Source: Winogradskyella wichelsiae
GTDB taxonomy: Bacteria > Bacteroidota > Bacteroidia > Flavobacteriales > Flavobacteriaceae
Length of the DNA stretch: 64,000 bases
Direction of reading: 5' to 3'
Assembly (NCBI RefSeq): GCF_013403925.1
Contig: NZ_JABFDJ010000009.1
Coordinates: 61,215-125,214 of the forward strand
Translations under genes and position numbers: made by a program
Notes under the pieces: generated by a model
What the model was told of the DNA's origin: nothing
Databases searched by the model: none
Seen by the model: only the letters and a program-made list of their open reading frames with translations
Part shown: in pieces, positions 28,959 to 37,711 of the stretch
Layout of the letters: the number at the start of each line of letters is the position of its first letter
Numbering within the stretch: position 1 is the stretch's first letter

Positions 28959-28966
28959 TATATTTG
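28959..28966 (+). promoter_or_regulatory. Candidate -7 box of the flavin-oxidoreductase gene
   Basis: TATATTTG fits TAnnTTTG and ends 20 bases before the ATG at 28987. The upstream palindrome occupies the -33 region. Confidence 0.5.
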
Positions 28967-28986
28967 TTACTATAAGCGATCTTAAT

Positions 28987-29934
28987 ATGCAAACTAAACT
29001 CACCCAGATTCTCAACTTAAAATTTCCAATTATACAAGCACCAATGTTTTTGGTGTCTAACGTAGCTATGGTTTCAGAAGCTATGAAATCTGGTATTGCA
29101 GGTTGTATTCCTGCATTAAATTACAGAACATTAGATCAATTAAGGTCTGCTATTAAAGCGTTAAAAGCATCTAAAGTTGAAGGTGGTGCTTTTGGATTTA
29201 ATTTAATTGTGAATAAATCTAATGTGAAGTATAAAGGACAATTAGAAGTGCTCTGTGAAGAAGGTTGTGATTTTATTATTACCTCATTAGGAAGTCCTGA
29301 AGAAACAATTAAACAAGCACATGCAGCAGGTATTAAAGTGTTTTGTGATGTTACCGATTTAAAATTTGCTAAAAAAGTAGAACAATTGGGTGCAGATGCA
29401 GCTATCGCTGTAAACAATGAAGCTGGTGGACACCGAGGAAACTTATCGCCAGAAGCGTTAACAAATTTATTAAGTAAAGAATTAAATATTCCTGTTATTT
29501 CTGCAGGAGGCGTGGGTTGTAAAGCTGATATCGATAAAATGTTGAGTTATGGTGCAGAAGGTGTTTCTGTTGGTAGTCCTTTTATAGCATCGGTTGAAGC
29601 AGGTGTTACAGACGATTATAAGCAAGCTTGCGTAGAATACGGAGCTAAAGATATTATAATGACTGAACGTATTTCTGGTACGCCTTGTACCGTTATTAAT
29701 ACGCCTTATGTTCAGAAAATTGGTACTAAAACTACTTGGATAGAAAGTTTATTAAACAAGAATAAAAGTTTGAAAAAATGGGTTAAAATGATTCGTTTTT
29801 CAATTGGTATGAAAGCTACTGAAAATGCGGCTAAAAAAGCAACCTACAAAACGGTTTGGGTAGCAGGGCCGAGTATAGAACACACTAAAGAAATTCTTCC
29901 GGTAAGTGTGATCGTTTCAAAATTAACTAAGTAG
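28987..29934 (+). CDS. NAD(P)H-dependent flavin oxidoreductase / nitronate monooxygenase-like
   Basis: 315 residues, cytoplasmic, TIM-barrel FMN protein of the nitronate monooxygenase (2-nitropropane dioxygenase) family. The N-terminal LNLKFPIIQAPMFLVSN is the conserved first strand; the FMN-phosphate motifs NNEAGGHRG (near 142) and PVISAGGVG (near 170) with GAEGVSVGSPFIAS are present. The family includes true nitronate monooxygenases that detoxify propionate-3-nitronate and enoyl-ACP-reductase-like FabK enzymes; motif reading alone does not separate them. It is a single gene with a palindrome next to its promoter. Confidence 0.88.
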   Translation: MQTKLTQILNLKFPIIQAPMFLVSNVAMVSEAMKSGIAGCIPALNYRTLDQLRSAIKALKASKVEGGAFGFNLIVNKSNVKYKGQLEVLCEEGCDFIITSLGSPEETIKQAHAAGIKVFCDVTDLKFAKKVEQLGADAAIAVNNEAGGHRGNLSPEALTNLLSKELNIPVISAGGVGCKADIDKMLSYGAEGVSVGSPFIASVEAGVTDDYKQACVEYGAKDIIMTERISGTPCTVINTPYVQKIGTKTTWIESLLNKNKSLKKWVKMIRFSIGMKATENAAKKATYKTVWVAGPSIEHTKEILPVSVIVSKLTK

Positions 29935-30030
29935 TAATAGATGTAGCTTTAGTAAATCAGTTCTTAAATATTTGTTTAGAGTTAAGAGTTCAACTGATTA
30001 AAATTTAATTTTAGAAAGAAATTCTAAATT

Positions 30031-31308
30031 ATGTTTAAGCGTTATTTTTTGACTTTTATTGTCATTTTTATTGTAAGCTCTTTGGTTGTGTTATATTGGT
30101 CTGCAGAACAGACTGATGAGATTTTTACAAAATCAATTATTTATAATGTAGAGAATGTTGCGCATATTAATTTTAAAGATTATGATTCTGTTGAGCTATC
30201 AGCGAGTGATTTATACAAGGCTAATGGACTGAAAAAAGTAGTTCAAGGCGAACAATATAGAGCTGCTTGGTCTGCGAAAATTAAAGTACCTATTGTATAT
30301 TTAGATACCTTGAGAGGGGGAATGACCATTATAAAAAAAGGAGGGGGAAAGCAAACGCATTCTTTAGAATTATTAGGAAATGATGGTATTAGTTATACTT
30401 TGAGAAGTGTAAATAAAGATGTAAATCCTTTAATTCCAGATTTTTTAAAAACTTTGAATCTAGAAAATATCGTCGTTGATGGTATTTCTTCTCAACATCC
30501 ATACGCAGCTATTCTTGTTTCAGAATTAGCTGATAGAGTCGATGTATTACACACAAGCCCACAACTTGTTTTTGTTCCTAAACAAAAAACATTAGGTAGA
30601 TTTAATGAGGCTTATGGAAATAGATTATTTTTATTAGAGTATGAATCTAAGAGTAAAGTCAATTATACCCATTTAAATGATATTATAGAGATTACTGATA
30701 CAGATAATTTACAAAAATTAAAGCTTCAACTCAGAGACACTTTGCATGTAGATACAAAAGCCTTAGTTAGAAGTCGACTGTTTGATTTACTAATTGGTGA
30801 TTGGGATAGACATGCTAAACAGTGGGCATGGGCGGTTAAAAAAGAAGTTAATGGTTATAAAGCTGTGCCTATTGCTGGTGACCGTGATAATGCTTTTTTT
30901 GATGTTGATGGGGTGATTCCAAAAATATTATCTAATAAATATGTTGTAAAAGAATTGCGTCCTTTTGAGCACGATATAGATTTCATGGCAGGTTTGGTCT
31001 ATCCTTTTGATGTATATTTTTTAAAGAAAACATCAGAAAAAATTTTTATTGAAGAAGCAGAAGACCTTCAAACCTTATTAACAGATCAATTATTACAAGA
31101 ATCTTTACTTGTTTGGCCAAAGAATATAAGGGATTTGGATGGAACGGAAATTATAGATAAAATTAAAGATCGACGTGATAACCTAAAATCTTACGCTAAA
31201 GAATTTTATTCCATAATTCAAAAAAAAGAAACAATAGTTAGCCCTTTAAATGGATCAGAAGACTTGGACTTAAGCAAAGAATTTTTGAGTTGCTTTGAGT
31301 GTAAATAA
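30031..31308 (+). CDS. Membrane-anchored protein with a kinase-like (HipA/FAM20-type) core
   Basis: 425 residues. One N-terminal hydrophobic segment (residues 5-24) suggests an uncleaved anchor or signal, so the rest should be outside the cytoplasm. The body has three blocks that read like an atypical protein kinase: a Gly-rich/Lys region with KKGGGKQTHSLEL and SYTLRSVNKD (near 100-130), a catalytic block RSRLFDLLIGDWDRHAKQW (near 248) and a metal block PIAGDRDNAFFDVDG (near 285). In HipA, PI3K and FAM20-type kinases the D-x-x-x-x-N/H and DRD/DFG-like acids do this work. Related domains occur in Bacteroidota as tails of secreted phosphoesterases. Activity and substrate are inference. Confidence 0.68.
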   Translation: MFKRYFLTFIVIFIVSSLVVLYWSAEQTDEIFTKSIIYNVENVAHINFKDYDSVELSASDLYKANGLKKVVQGEQYRAAWSAKIKVPIVYLDTLRGGMTIIKKGGGKQTHSLELLGNDGISYTLRSVNKDVNPLIPDFLKTLNLENIVVDGISSQHPYAAILVSELADRVDVLHTSPQLVFVPKQKTLGRFNEAYGNRLFLLEYESKSKVNYTHLNDIIEITDTDNLQKLKLQLRDTLHVDTKALVRSRLFDLLIGDWDRHAKQWAWAVKKEVNGYKAVPIAGDRDNAFFDVDGVIPKILSNKYVVKELRPFEHDIDFMAGLVYPFDVYFLKKTSEKIFIEEAEDLQTLLTDQLLQESLLVWPKNIRDLDGTEIIDKIKDRRDNLKSYAKEFYSIIQKKETIVSPLNGSEDLDLSKEFLSCFECK

Positions 31309-31613
31309 TTCAATTTAGAATTGGTCTTTATATAAATTGTTATTTTTTTTATTATTAAATATTACAAAAAGTAATAGCTGTTATAGGTATTATCTAATTT
31401 TCTTAACCTATTTATAATAAATGATTTAGAGAATTCGATCAAATACATTGGTCCTAAGTTTTTTTTTGTATTTTAACATTTTATTACACTTATGTAAAAT
31501 TGCCCCCAAGTCATATTTAGAGTTCTATATTTTAGATAATATGCTATTTATAAACGATATACTTGAACCAAAATATTATTCAGTAAGCATATTTAATTAT
31601 AGATCATCTTTTA
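31309..31613. other. 305-bp intergenic stretch
   Basis: Very AT-rich. A 63-codon frame starting at 31448 overlaps the start of the large kinase gene and has no recognisable features, so it is not counted as a gene. No hairpin or repeat was found; it probably holds the kinase promoter. Confidence 0.5.
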
Positions 31614-34600
31614 ATGAAGATATTACAAAAATCAATTAAAAATAGATACATATTATTTGTATCAACTTTTATTATAATTATACTAGCTATGTTGTTTCTT
31701 TTGCAACATAGTATTAATTCTCAAATTTCGGATGCGCATTTAATTAATGTATCTGGCAGACAGCGAATGTTAAGCCAAAATATAGCGAAATTAACTTACG
31801 ATATTGGTTATAATCATACACCAGATTTAAATACTGAAAAAGCAAAAATTTTAGATTCACTCTTAATAGAATGGGATAACCGACACAAATACCTACATTC
31901 AAATAATAATGAAAATTGGAAAAACAATAAAATAGATTCATTATTAAATGTTAATGAGATTTACCAAAATAAGATGTTTAGTTCTGGTAAAAACATTGTT
32001 AAAAATTATAAGGTATCAAATCTTTACAATGATATGGTTGTTATTTCTGCACTAGAAGGCCCATATCTTAGAAATACTGATATTTTAGTTTACGAATATC
32101 AAAAAGCAACAGAAGAGCATCTAAAATTTTTGAAGAAAATAGTTTATGCGTTTGTAATTATTGCATTCATCATTATTTTAATAGAGGTTTTATTTATAGT
32201 AGTACCAAGTTTAAAACAGCTCTTTAAAAGAAATGAAAAATTATTAAACTCATATAAAAGCTTAAAGGAATCTGATAATAAGCTAAAAGCTAGTATGTTA
32301 GAATTAGAGAAGCTTAAAGCAGATTTAGAGGCTAAAGAAGCATATAATAAAGTGTTTATTGAGCAAGCTCCGACGGCTATTGCTATGCTTGATAATAATA
32401 TGTGTTACATAGCAGCTTCTCAACGGTGGATAACTGACTACAAAATGGAGAATGAGAAAATCATTGGTCGTAGTCATTATGATCTTTTTCCTGAGATAGG
32501 AGAGGATTGGAAAAACAATCATAAAAAATGTCTTCATGGTGCCATTGATATTTGCGATGAAGCCCCATTTGTACGTGCAGATGGCAGCGTACAATGGATT
32601 TTTTGGGATGTACGTCCTTGGTATATCTCTGAAGGAAAGATCGGAGGGTTGCTAATGCATACTGGTGATATTACTCATATTAAAGAAAAAGAAGAAGAAA
32701 AGATTCGTACAGAAAAAATATTAGAAAAATCTAATGAAGTTTCTCGTATCGGAACCTGGGATGTAGATTTAATTAAAAATACTGTATTCTGGAGTAAGAT
32801 GGTTTTTGAAATACATGAAGCTCCTGAAAGTTTTCATCTAGATTTAGATACTGCCATTCAATTTTTCAAGAAAGGAAATAACAGGGATACTATTGAAAAA
32901 GCGGTGAATGAAGCTATAGAAACAGGAAAATCTTATGATGTAGAAGTTGAGTTGGTGACATTAGAAGGTAATATTGTTTGGACACGTGCTATTGGTCAAG
33001 CAGAATTTGCAAATGGTAAATGCACAAGGATTTTTGGGGTTTTTCAAGATATAAATGAGAAGAAAATTTCACAATTAGCCCTAAATAAAGCTCATACGGA
33101 GTTGAAGGCCATATTTGATTCTAAAGCGATTGCTATTGTTACGACGACTAAAGATGGTATCATTAGTAAATTTAATTCTGGGGCGGAAATCTTAACAGGT
33201 TATTCTGCAGATGAAATGATAGGATTGCAAAGACCTATTTTGTATCATTTAAAAGACGAATTAGATGCATTTAATCTAGATATAGCCCAAAAATATAATA
33301 AGAACCCAAAAGGATTTAGTGCACAATTAGAATTATCTAAAACCAATGGTTACGATACTCGAGAGTGGACGTATCTTAGAAAAGATGGATCAATTATGCC
33401 TGTTCAATTAACGTTAACATCGATAAAAGATGAAAAAGGAAAAGTGATAGGATATTTGGGGGTCTCTACAGATATTTCTGAAAAACGAATTGCTCAAGAT
33501 GAACTTTTACAAAAAAACCATTTATTAAGTTTTGCTGAAGAAATAACTTTAATGGGAAATTGGCAATGGGATCTTTCTACAGATAAAATAGAAAGCTCAG
33601 ACAATTTATATAATATTTTCAATCTAGATAGTAATACCGATGATTTAAATTTTGAGACTTATTATGATTTGGTTCATCCAGAAGATAAAGATTTGGTAAA
33701 TAATTATGTAAATAAAATAATAGAAAACCAAACATTTGATGCATTTACACATCGTATTTTAACAAGAGACGGAGTCGTAAAAACGATTCAAGCTTTAGGT
33801 GAAGTTATAACCAATACCAAAGGCGAGGTTATTAAAATAAATGGTACTAGCCAAGATATTACTGCTGTTAAAGCATCTGAAATAGAATTAATTAAGGCTC
33901 ACACCCAATTAAAAGCATTAATAAACTCTGGGCCAATTGCTATAGTATCAACAGACAATAATGGTATAATTAGTAATTTTAATAACGGAGCCGAAGCCTT
34001 ACTAGGCTATTCAGCTTCTGAAATGATCGGTTTAAAAGAACCAGAAATTTATCATATTGAAAGTGAGTTGAGAGAATTTAAGTTAAATATAGCAAAGCGA
34101 TACAATAAGAATATTTTAGGTTTTGATCCTTATTTAGAACTTGCTAAAAATAAAGCTTTTGATACTAGAGAATGGACTTATCGTAGAAAAGATGGTTCAA
34201 CTTTTCCGGTAGAATTAACCTTAACGGCAATTTTAGATGAGCAAGGTAAAAAGTTAGGTTTTTTAGGAGTTGCTTTAGATATAACAGAAAGAAAAGCATC
34301 TAAGAATGAACTTTTACGAAAAAATCAGTTACTAAATTTTGCTGAACAGATTACCTTGATGGGTAATTGGCAATGGGATACAGTTGGAGATAAAGTAGAG
34401 TGGTCAGAAAATTTATATAATATTTTTCAACTAGATAAAGACGTTAAAAATTTAAGTTTTGACACCTATTTTAGTTTTGTTCATCCAGAAGACAAAAGCA
34501 TTGTAACTAATTATTTTGACCAAACACGGGTAGAGAAAAACCTTAAAAGGTTTACACATCGTATTATAGCAGGAAATGGAGAAGTGAAAATTATTCAACT

Positions 34601-36161
34601 TCTAGGGGAAGTTATTACCAATATTAAGGGAGATATTGTTGAAATGATTGGTACCTGCCAAGATGTTACGGCTCAAAAATTAGCAGAAACAGAACTTTTA
34701 AGAAAAAATTATTTACTAAATTTTGCAGAAAGAATAACTCAGATAGGAAATTGGCAGTGGATCGTTGCTACCGATACTTTAAAGTGGTCTACTAATTTAT
34801 ATAGAATTTTTGAATACGATGAAAGCATAACAGACCTAACGTACAACACGTTTTTTAGTCATATACACCCTGATGACAAAACGTTTATTACAGAATACGT
34901 GCAAAATTCATTTGTAGAAAAAAAGTTTCCTAGTAATTTTATACATCGTATTATAACAGGTAATGGAATCATAAAAACGGTTCATTTTTTAGGTGAGGTA
35001 ATACTTAATGAGCAAGGCGAAGTTATTGAGATGATGGGGTCTTGTCAAGATATTACGGAACAAAGGCTAGAAGAGAATAAATTTAGAGGTTTATTAGAGT
35101 CAGCACCAGATGCTATGGTAATTGTAGATGAAAATGATGAAATTCAACTAATAAATAAAGAAGCAGAACGATTATTTGGTTATCAAATGGACGAGTTGAT
35201 AGGTAAGAAAATTGAAATGCTTATTCCTAAACGATTTGAAGAGATGCATATAGAGCATCGTACTGGTTTTTTTAACATTCATCCTGATAAAAAATTATCA
35301 ACGGCAAGAAAAGAATTATATGGCTTAAATAAAGAAGGAAATGAAATACCAATACAGGTTAGCCTCAGTCCACTTCAAACAGAGCAAGGTTTATTATTAT
35401 CCGCAGCAATAAGAGACATTACTGTTCAAAAATTAGCACAGACAAAAATACTCAATGCTAAAAATGATTTAGAGATATTAGCGCAGAAATTAATCATTAG
35501 AAATAGTCAATTAGCAGATTTTGCTCAGATCACTTCTCACAATTTACGCGCTCCTGTAAGTAATCTTAATTCACTTTTAGGTTTTTATCAAGATTCATCA
35601 GATGAGGATGAAAAAAACCTGTTAATTAGTAAGTTTAAAACCGTTATCGATCATCTTACCTTAACTCTAAATACATTAGTAGAAGCCGTAAAAATTAGAA
35701 ATGATAAATCAAGAAAAAAAGTAGAAGTATTATTTGAAGATGTTGTAACAAGAACAACAGAGATATTAAGTGGTGAAATTTTAGAGACTAATGCTATTAT
35801 AAAAACCAATTTTACAAAAGTTCCTAAAATTAGTTGCGATAAAATTTATTTAGAAAGTATTTTTCTTAACTTAGTCGGCAATGCTATTAAATACAAGTCA
35901 AAGGATAGGATACCTAAAATTATTATAGAGTCTGAAGATCTAGAAGGGAAAATAAGATTAAAGATTAGTGATAATGGATTGGGTATCAACCTAGATAGAC
36001 ATGGTGAAAAAATATTTGGTTTAAATAAAGTATTTCATCGTCATCCAGAAGCTAGAGGTATAGGTTTATATATGACCAGAACTCAAATTGAAGCAATGGG
36101 AGGAACTATCTCTGTGTCCAGTAAAGTTAATGAGGGAACAACGTTTACAATAATTTTTTAA
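31614..36161 (+). CDS. Large membrane sensor histidine kinase with eight PAS domains
   Basis: 1515 residues. Two membrane helices (about 13-35 and 172-196) flank a periplasmic PilJ-type domain with the motif SGRQRMLSQNIAKL. Eight PAS modules follow at roughly 245-355, 370-485, 495-620, 640-750, 765-890, 905-1020, 1030-1145 and 1150-1265. Modules 3 and 5 are close copies (AIAIVTTTKDGIIS.FN.GAE / PIAIVSTDNNGIIS.FN.GAE), as are 4, 6 and 7 (MGNWQWD, GNWQW). The kinase core has the phospho-acceptor motif SHNLRAPVSNL (near 1303), N box NLVGNAIKYKS, G1 ISDNGLGINLD and G2 RGIGLYMTRTQIEAMGG. It lacks a receiver, and the next gene, five bases on, supplies one. Input signal unknown; the PilJ motif is typical of nitrate/small-ligand sensor domains. 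Confidence 0.92.
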   Translation: MKILQKSIKNRYILFVSTFIIIILAMLFLLQHSINSQISDAHLINVSGRQRMLSQNIAKLTYDIGYNHTPDLNTEKAKILDSLLIEWDNRHKYLHSNNNENWKNNKIDSLLNVNEIYQNKMFSSGKNIVKNYKVSNLYNDMVVISALEGPYLRNTDILVYEYQKATEEHLKFLKKIVYAFVIIAFIIILIEVLFIVVPSLKQLFKRNEKLLNSYKSLKESDNKLKASMLELEKLKADLEAKEAYNKVFIEQAPTAIAMLDNNMCYIAASQRWITDYKMENEKIIGRSHYDLFPEIGEDWKNNHKKCLHGAIDICDEAPFVRADGSVQWIFWDVRPWYISEGKIGGLLMHTGDITHIKEKEEEKIRTEKILEKSNEVSRIGTWDVDLIKNTVFWSKMVFEIHEAPESFHLDLDTAIQFFKKGNNRDTIEKAVNEAIETGKSYDVEVELVTLEGNIVWTRAIGQAEFANGKCTRIFGVFQDINEKKISQLALNKAHTELKAIFDSKAIAIVTTTKDGIISKFNSGAEILTGYSADEMIGLQRPILYHLKDELDAFNLDIAQKYNKNPKGFSAQLELSKTNGYDTREWTYLRKDGSIMPVQLTLTSIKDEKGKVIGYLGVSTDISEKRIAQDELLQKNHLLSFAEEITLMGNWQWDLSTDKIESSDNLYNIFNLDSNTDDLNFETYYDLVHPEDKDLVNNYVNKIIENQTFDAFTHRILTRDGVVKTIQALGEVITNTKGEVIKINGTSQDITAVKASEIELIKAHTQLKALINSGPIAIVSTDNNGIISNFNNGAEALLGYSASEMIGLKEPEIYHIESELREFKLNIAKRYNKNILGFDPYLELAKNKAFDTREWTYRRKDGSTFPVELTLTAILDEQGKKLGFLGVALDITERKASKNELLRKNQLLNFAEQITLMGNWQWDTVGDKVEWSENLYNIFQLDKDVKNLSFDTYFSFVHPEDKSIVTNYFDQTRVEKNLKRFTHRIIAGNGEVKIIQLLGEVITNIKGDIVEMIGTCQDVTAQKLAETELLRKNYLLNFAERITQIGNWQWIVATDTLKWSTNLYRIFEYDESITDLTYNTFFSHIHPDDKTFITEYVQNSFVEKKFPSNFIHRIITGNGIIKTVHFLGEVILNEQGEVIEMMGSCQDITEQRLEENKFRGLLESAPDAMVIVDENDEIQLINKEAERLFGYQMDELIGKKIEMLIPKRFEEMHIEHRTGFFNIHPDKKLSTARKELYGLNKEGNEIPIQVSLSPLQTEQGLLLSAAIRDITVQKLAQTKILNAKNDLEILAQKLIIRNSQLADFAQITSHNLRAPVSNLNSLLGFYQDSSDEDEKNLLISKFKTVIDHLTLTLNTLVEAVKIRNDKSRKKVEVLFEDVVTRTTEILSGEILETNAIIKTNFTKVPKISCDKIYLESIFLNLVGNAIKYKSKDRIPKIIIESEDLEGKIRLKISDNGLGINLDRHGEKIFGLNKVFHRHPEARGIGLYMTRTQIEAMGGTISVSSKVNEGTTFTIIF

Positions 36162-36165
36162 AAGC

Positions 36166-36588
36166 ATGAATAAACATTACAATATCTGTGTAATTGATGA
36201 TGACGATATCTACCAATTTACTATTACTAAAATTTTAGAGTCAATAAAATTGAGTAAGAAAATATTACTTTTCTCAGATGGAGAAGAGGCTTTAGATTTT
36301 ATGGTAGATAACCTTTCTAATAACGACGAACTTCCAGATATAATTTTTCTAGATATTAATATGCCTATAATGGATGGTTTTCAATTTATGGAAGAGTATG
36401 TTGAAATTAAACCTAAGTTGAATAAAAAGATTGTTATCTATATGGTTTCTTCTTCGGTAGATCCTGTAGATATAGCAAAAGCTAAAGAAATTAGTGATAT
36501 TTCAGACTATATCATAAAACCTATAAAAGCAGGTCATTTAAAGACCATAATGGCTCAACTTGAAAGTACTGGAAAATTATTAAATTAA
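36166..36588 (+). CDS. Single-domain response regulator (CheY-like)
   Basis: 140 residues, one receiver domain and nothing else. Acidic pocket residues are in CVIDDDDIYQ (near 11), the phospho-acceptor aspartate is in IIFLDINMPIMDG (near 65), the switch Ser in MVSSSVD (near 102), and the conserved Lys in YIIKPI (near 122). It begins five bases after the eight-PAS kinase and is surely its partner. With no output domain it must act by protein contact or phospho-relay; the downstream target is not in this window. Confidence 0.93.
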   Translation: MNKHYNICVIDDDDIYQFTITKILESIKLSKKILLFSDGEEALDFMVDNLSNNDELPDIIFLDINMPIMDGFQFMEEYVEIKPKLNKKIVIYMVSSSVDPVDIAKAKEISDISDYIIKPIKAGHLKTIMAQLESTGKLLN

Positions 36589-36592
36589 TTTT

Positions 36593-37231
36593 TTAAATTA
36601 GGCTATTAATATAGTTTACATTAACAACATGCTTCCCTTTAAAAGGTAGAAATTCAACACGTTTTCCAAATAAATCTAAAGCTCTATCTGATTCTTTTTC
36701 AATGCGCTCCGAATCTAAATATTCATCTTCGGTACCATAAATTAATTTTACTTTGGTCGCTTTAGATAAGTACTTAAAATCATCAGCCTTCAATTCTATT
36801 GGTATGCCACCAGAATGTAATACTAATTGGTTACATTTTAATTGTCTTTTTGCTAAATAACGCATAGTTACACTAACACCCTGAGAATAACCAAATACAA
36901 TAAAATTAATACTGTCTGGAATTTTCTCTGCTTCTAAAACAGCATCCATATAATTAAGAATATTATCCATACCAGTGTCGGTTTGGTCTCTAGTTAGCCA
37001 ATTGGCACCAACATGCATTTTAGGTTGAATATAAAATTTACTCGGTGCTTGTGGTGCGATGATGTAATTCTCTTCAGCGTCTAAGTTTTTAAAATACCTT
37101 AAAAAATACCGACTTAAATAACCCATACCGTGACAAACCAACCAAACTGTTTTAGTCTGTTCTGTTAGCGTGTTTAAAGTAGAGTAGGAGTTACGAGTTG
37201 TATATGTGATTTCTTTCTCTTGCGAATTCAT
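36593..37231 (-). CDS. Alpha/beta hydrolase, carboxylesterase/phospholipase type
   Basis: 212 residues, no signal peptide. Motifs: oxyanion region WLVCHGMGYLSRYFLRYF (near 30), nucleophile elbow VFGYSQGVS (Ser near 120), an acid in LIYGTEDEYLD (near 170) and His in FKGKHVVN (near 203). The layout fits small cytoplasmic carboxylesterases of the dienelactone-hydrolase/YpfH kind. It is convergent with the response regulator (4 bases between stops) and divergent from the menI-like gene. It was considered as the missing MenH, but the elbow and N-terminal motifs do not look like MenH. Confidence 0.82.
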   Translation of the reverse strand: MNSQEKEITYTTRNSYSTLNTLTEQTKTVWLVCHGMGYLSRYFLRYFKNLDAEENYIIAPQAPSKFYIQPKMHVGANWLTRDQTDTGMDNILNYMDAVLEAEKIPDSINFIVFGYSQGVSVTMRYLAKRQLKCNQLVLHSGGIPIELKADDFKYLSKATKVKLIYGTEDEYLDSERIEKESDRALDLFGKRVEFLPFKGKHVVNVNYINSLI

Positions 37232-37249
37232 TATTCTAGGCGGTTTCTG

Positions 37250-37257
37250 TATCTTTG
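37250..37257 (+). promoter_or_regulatory. Candidate -7 box for the menI-menF-menD operon
   Basis: TATCTTTG fits TAnnTTTG and lies 27 bases before the ATG at 37285, inside the divergent gap. A matching -33 TTG at the usual distance was not found. Confidence 0.45.
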
Positions 37258-37284
37258 TAATAGATTCAAAAATACTGTTTTTAT

Positions 37285-37707
37285 ATGCAAATGACTAAAG
37301 AGGAGTTCTTAGCTAAAGCCAACGCAGCAAGCAAAAATACTTTAATGGAAACTTTAGAAATTGTTATGGTAGACTTTGGCGATGATTTTTTAGTAGCCAG
37401 AATGCCTGTAAACTCTAGAGTTCATCAACCCGATGGTGTTTTACATGGTGGAGCAACGGCAGCTTTAGCCGAAAGTGTAGGGAGTTTTGCCTCGCATATA
37501 TTTATAGATACAGAAAAAATGTTTGTTCGTGGTTTAGAGATAACGGCAAATCACCTTAAAAGTGTAAAAGAAGGTTTTATCTATGCGAAAGCTACCTTTT
37601 TGCACAAAGGCAGAACCACACAACTCTTAGATATTAGAGTCACAGACGGAGAAGACAATCTTATTTCTATTTGCCGTTTATCAACAATCTCACTTCCAAA
37701 AAAATAA
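37285..37707 (+). CDS. menI: 1,4-dihydroxy-2-naphthoyl-CoA thioesterase (hotdog fold)
   Basis: 140 residues, PaaI/YdiI-type hotdog thioesterase. The segment RVHQPDGVLHGGATAALAES matches the active-site helix of E. coli MenI (LLHGG...LAES), with the catalytic glutamate in AALAES near residue 60, and the following GLEITANHLKSVKEG also matches. MenI frees 1,4-dihydroxy-2-naphthoate from its CoA ester before prenylation by MenA. The gene ends four bases before menF and is first in the men operon, so context supports MenI over a generic PaaI enzyme. Confidence 0.85.
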   Translation: MQMTKEEFLAKANAASKNTLMETLEIVMVDFGDDFLVARMPVNSRVHQPDGVLHGGATAALAESVGSFASHIFIDTEKMFVRGLEITANHLKSVKEGFIYAKATFLHKGRTTQLLDIRVTDGEDNLISICRLSTISLPKK

Positions 37708-37711
37708 ATTA

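Noticed and set aside
31448..31639. 63-codon open frame
   Set aside because: Overlaps the start of the large kinase gene, has no motif or ribosome-site support, and its composition is what AT-rich intergenic DNA gives by chance.
36593..37231. menH for the esterase next to the men genes
   Set aside because: The nucleophile elbow and N-terminal motifs fit a general carboxylesterase, and the gene is on the opposite strand with its own transcription; no MenH-specific residue pattern was seen.
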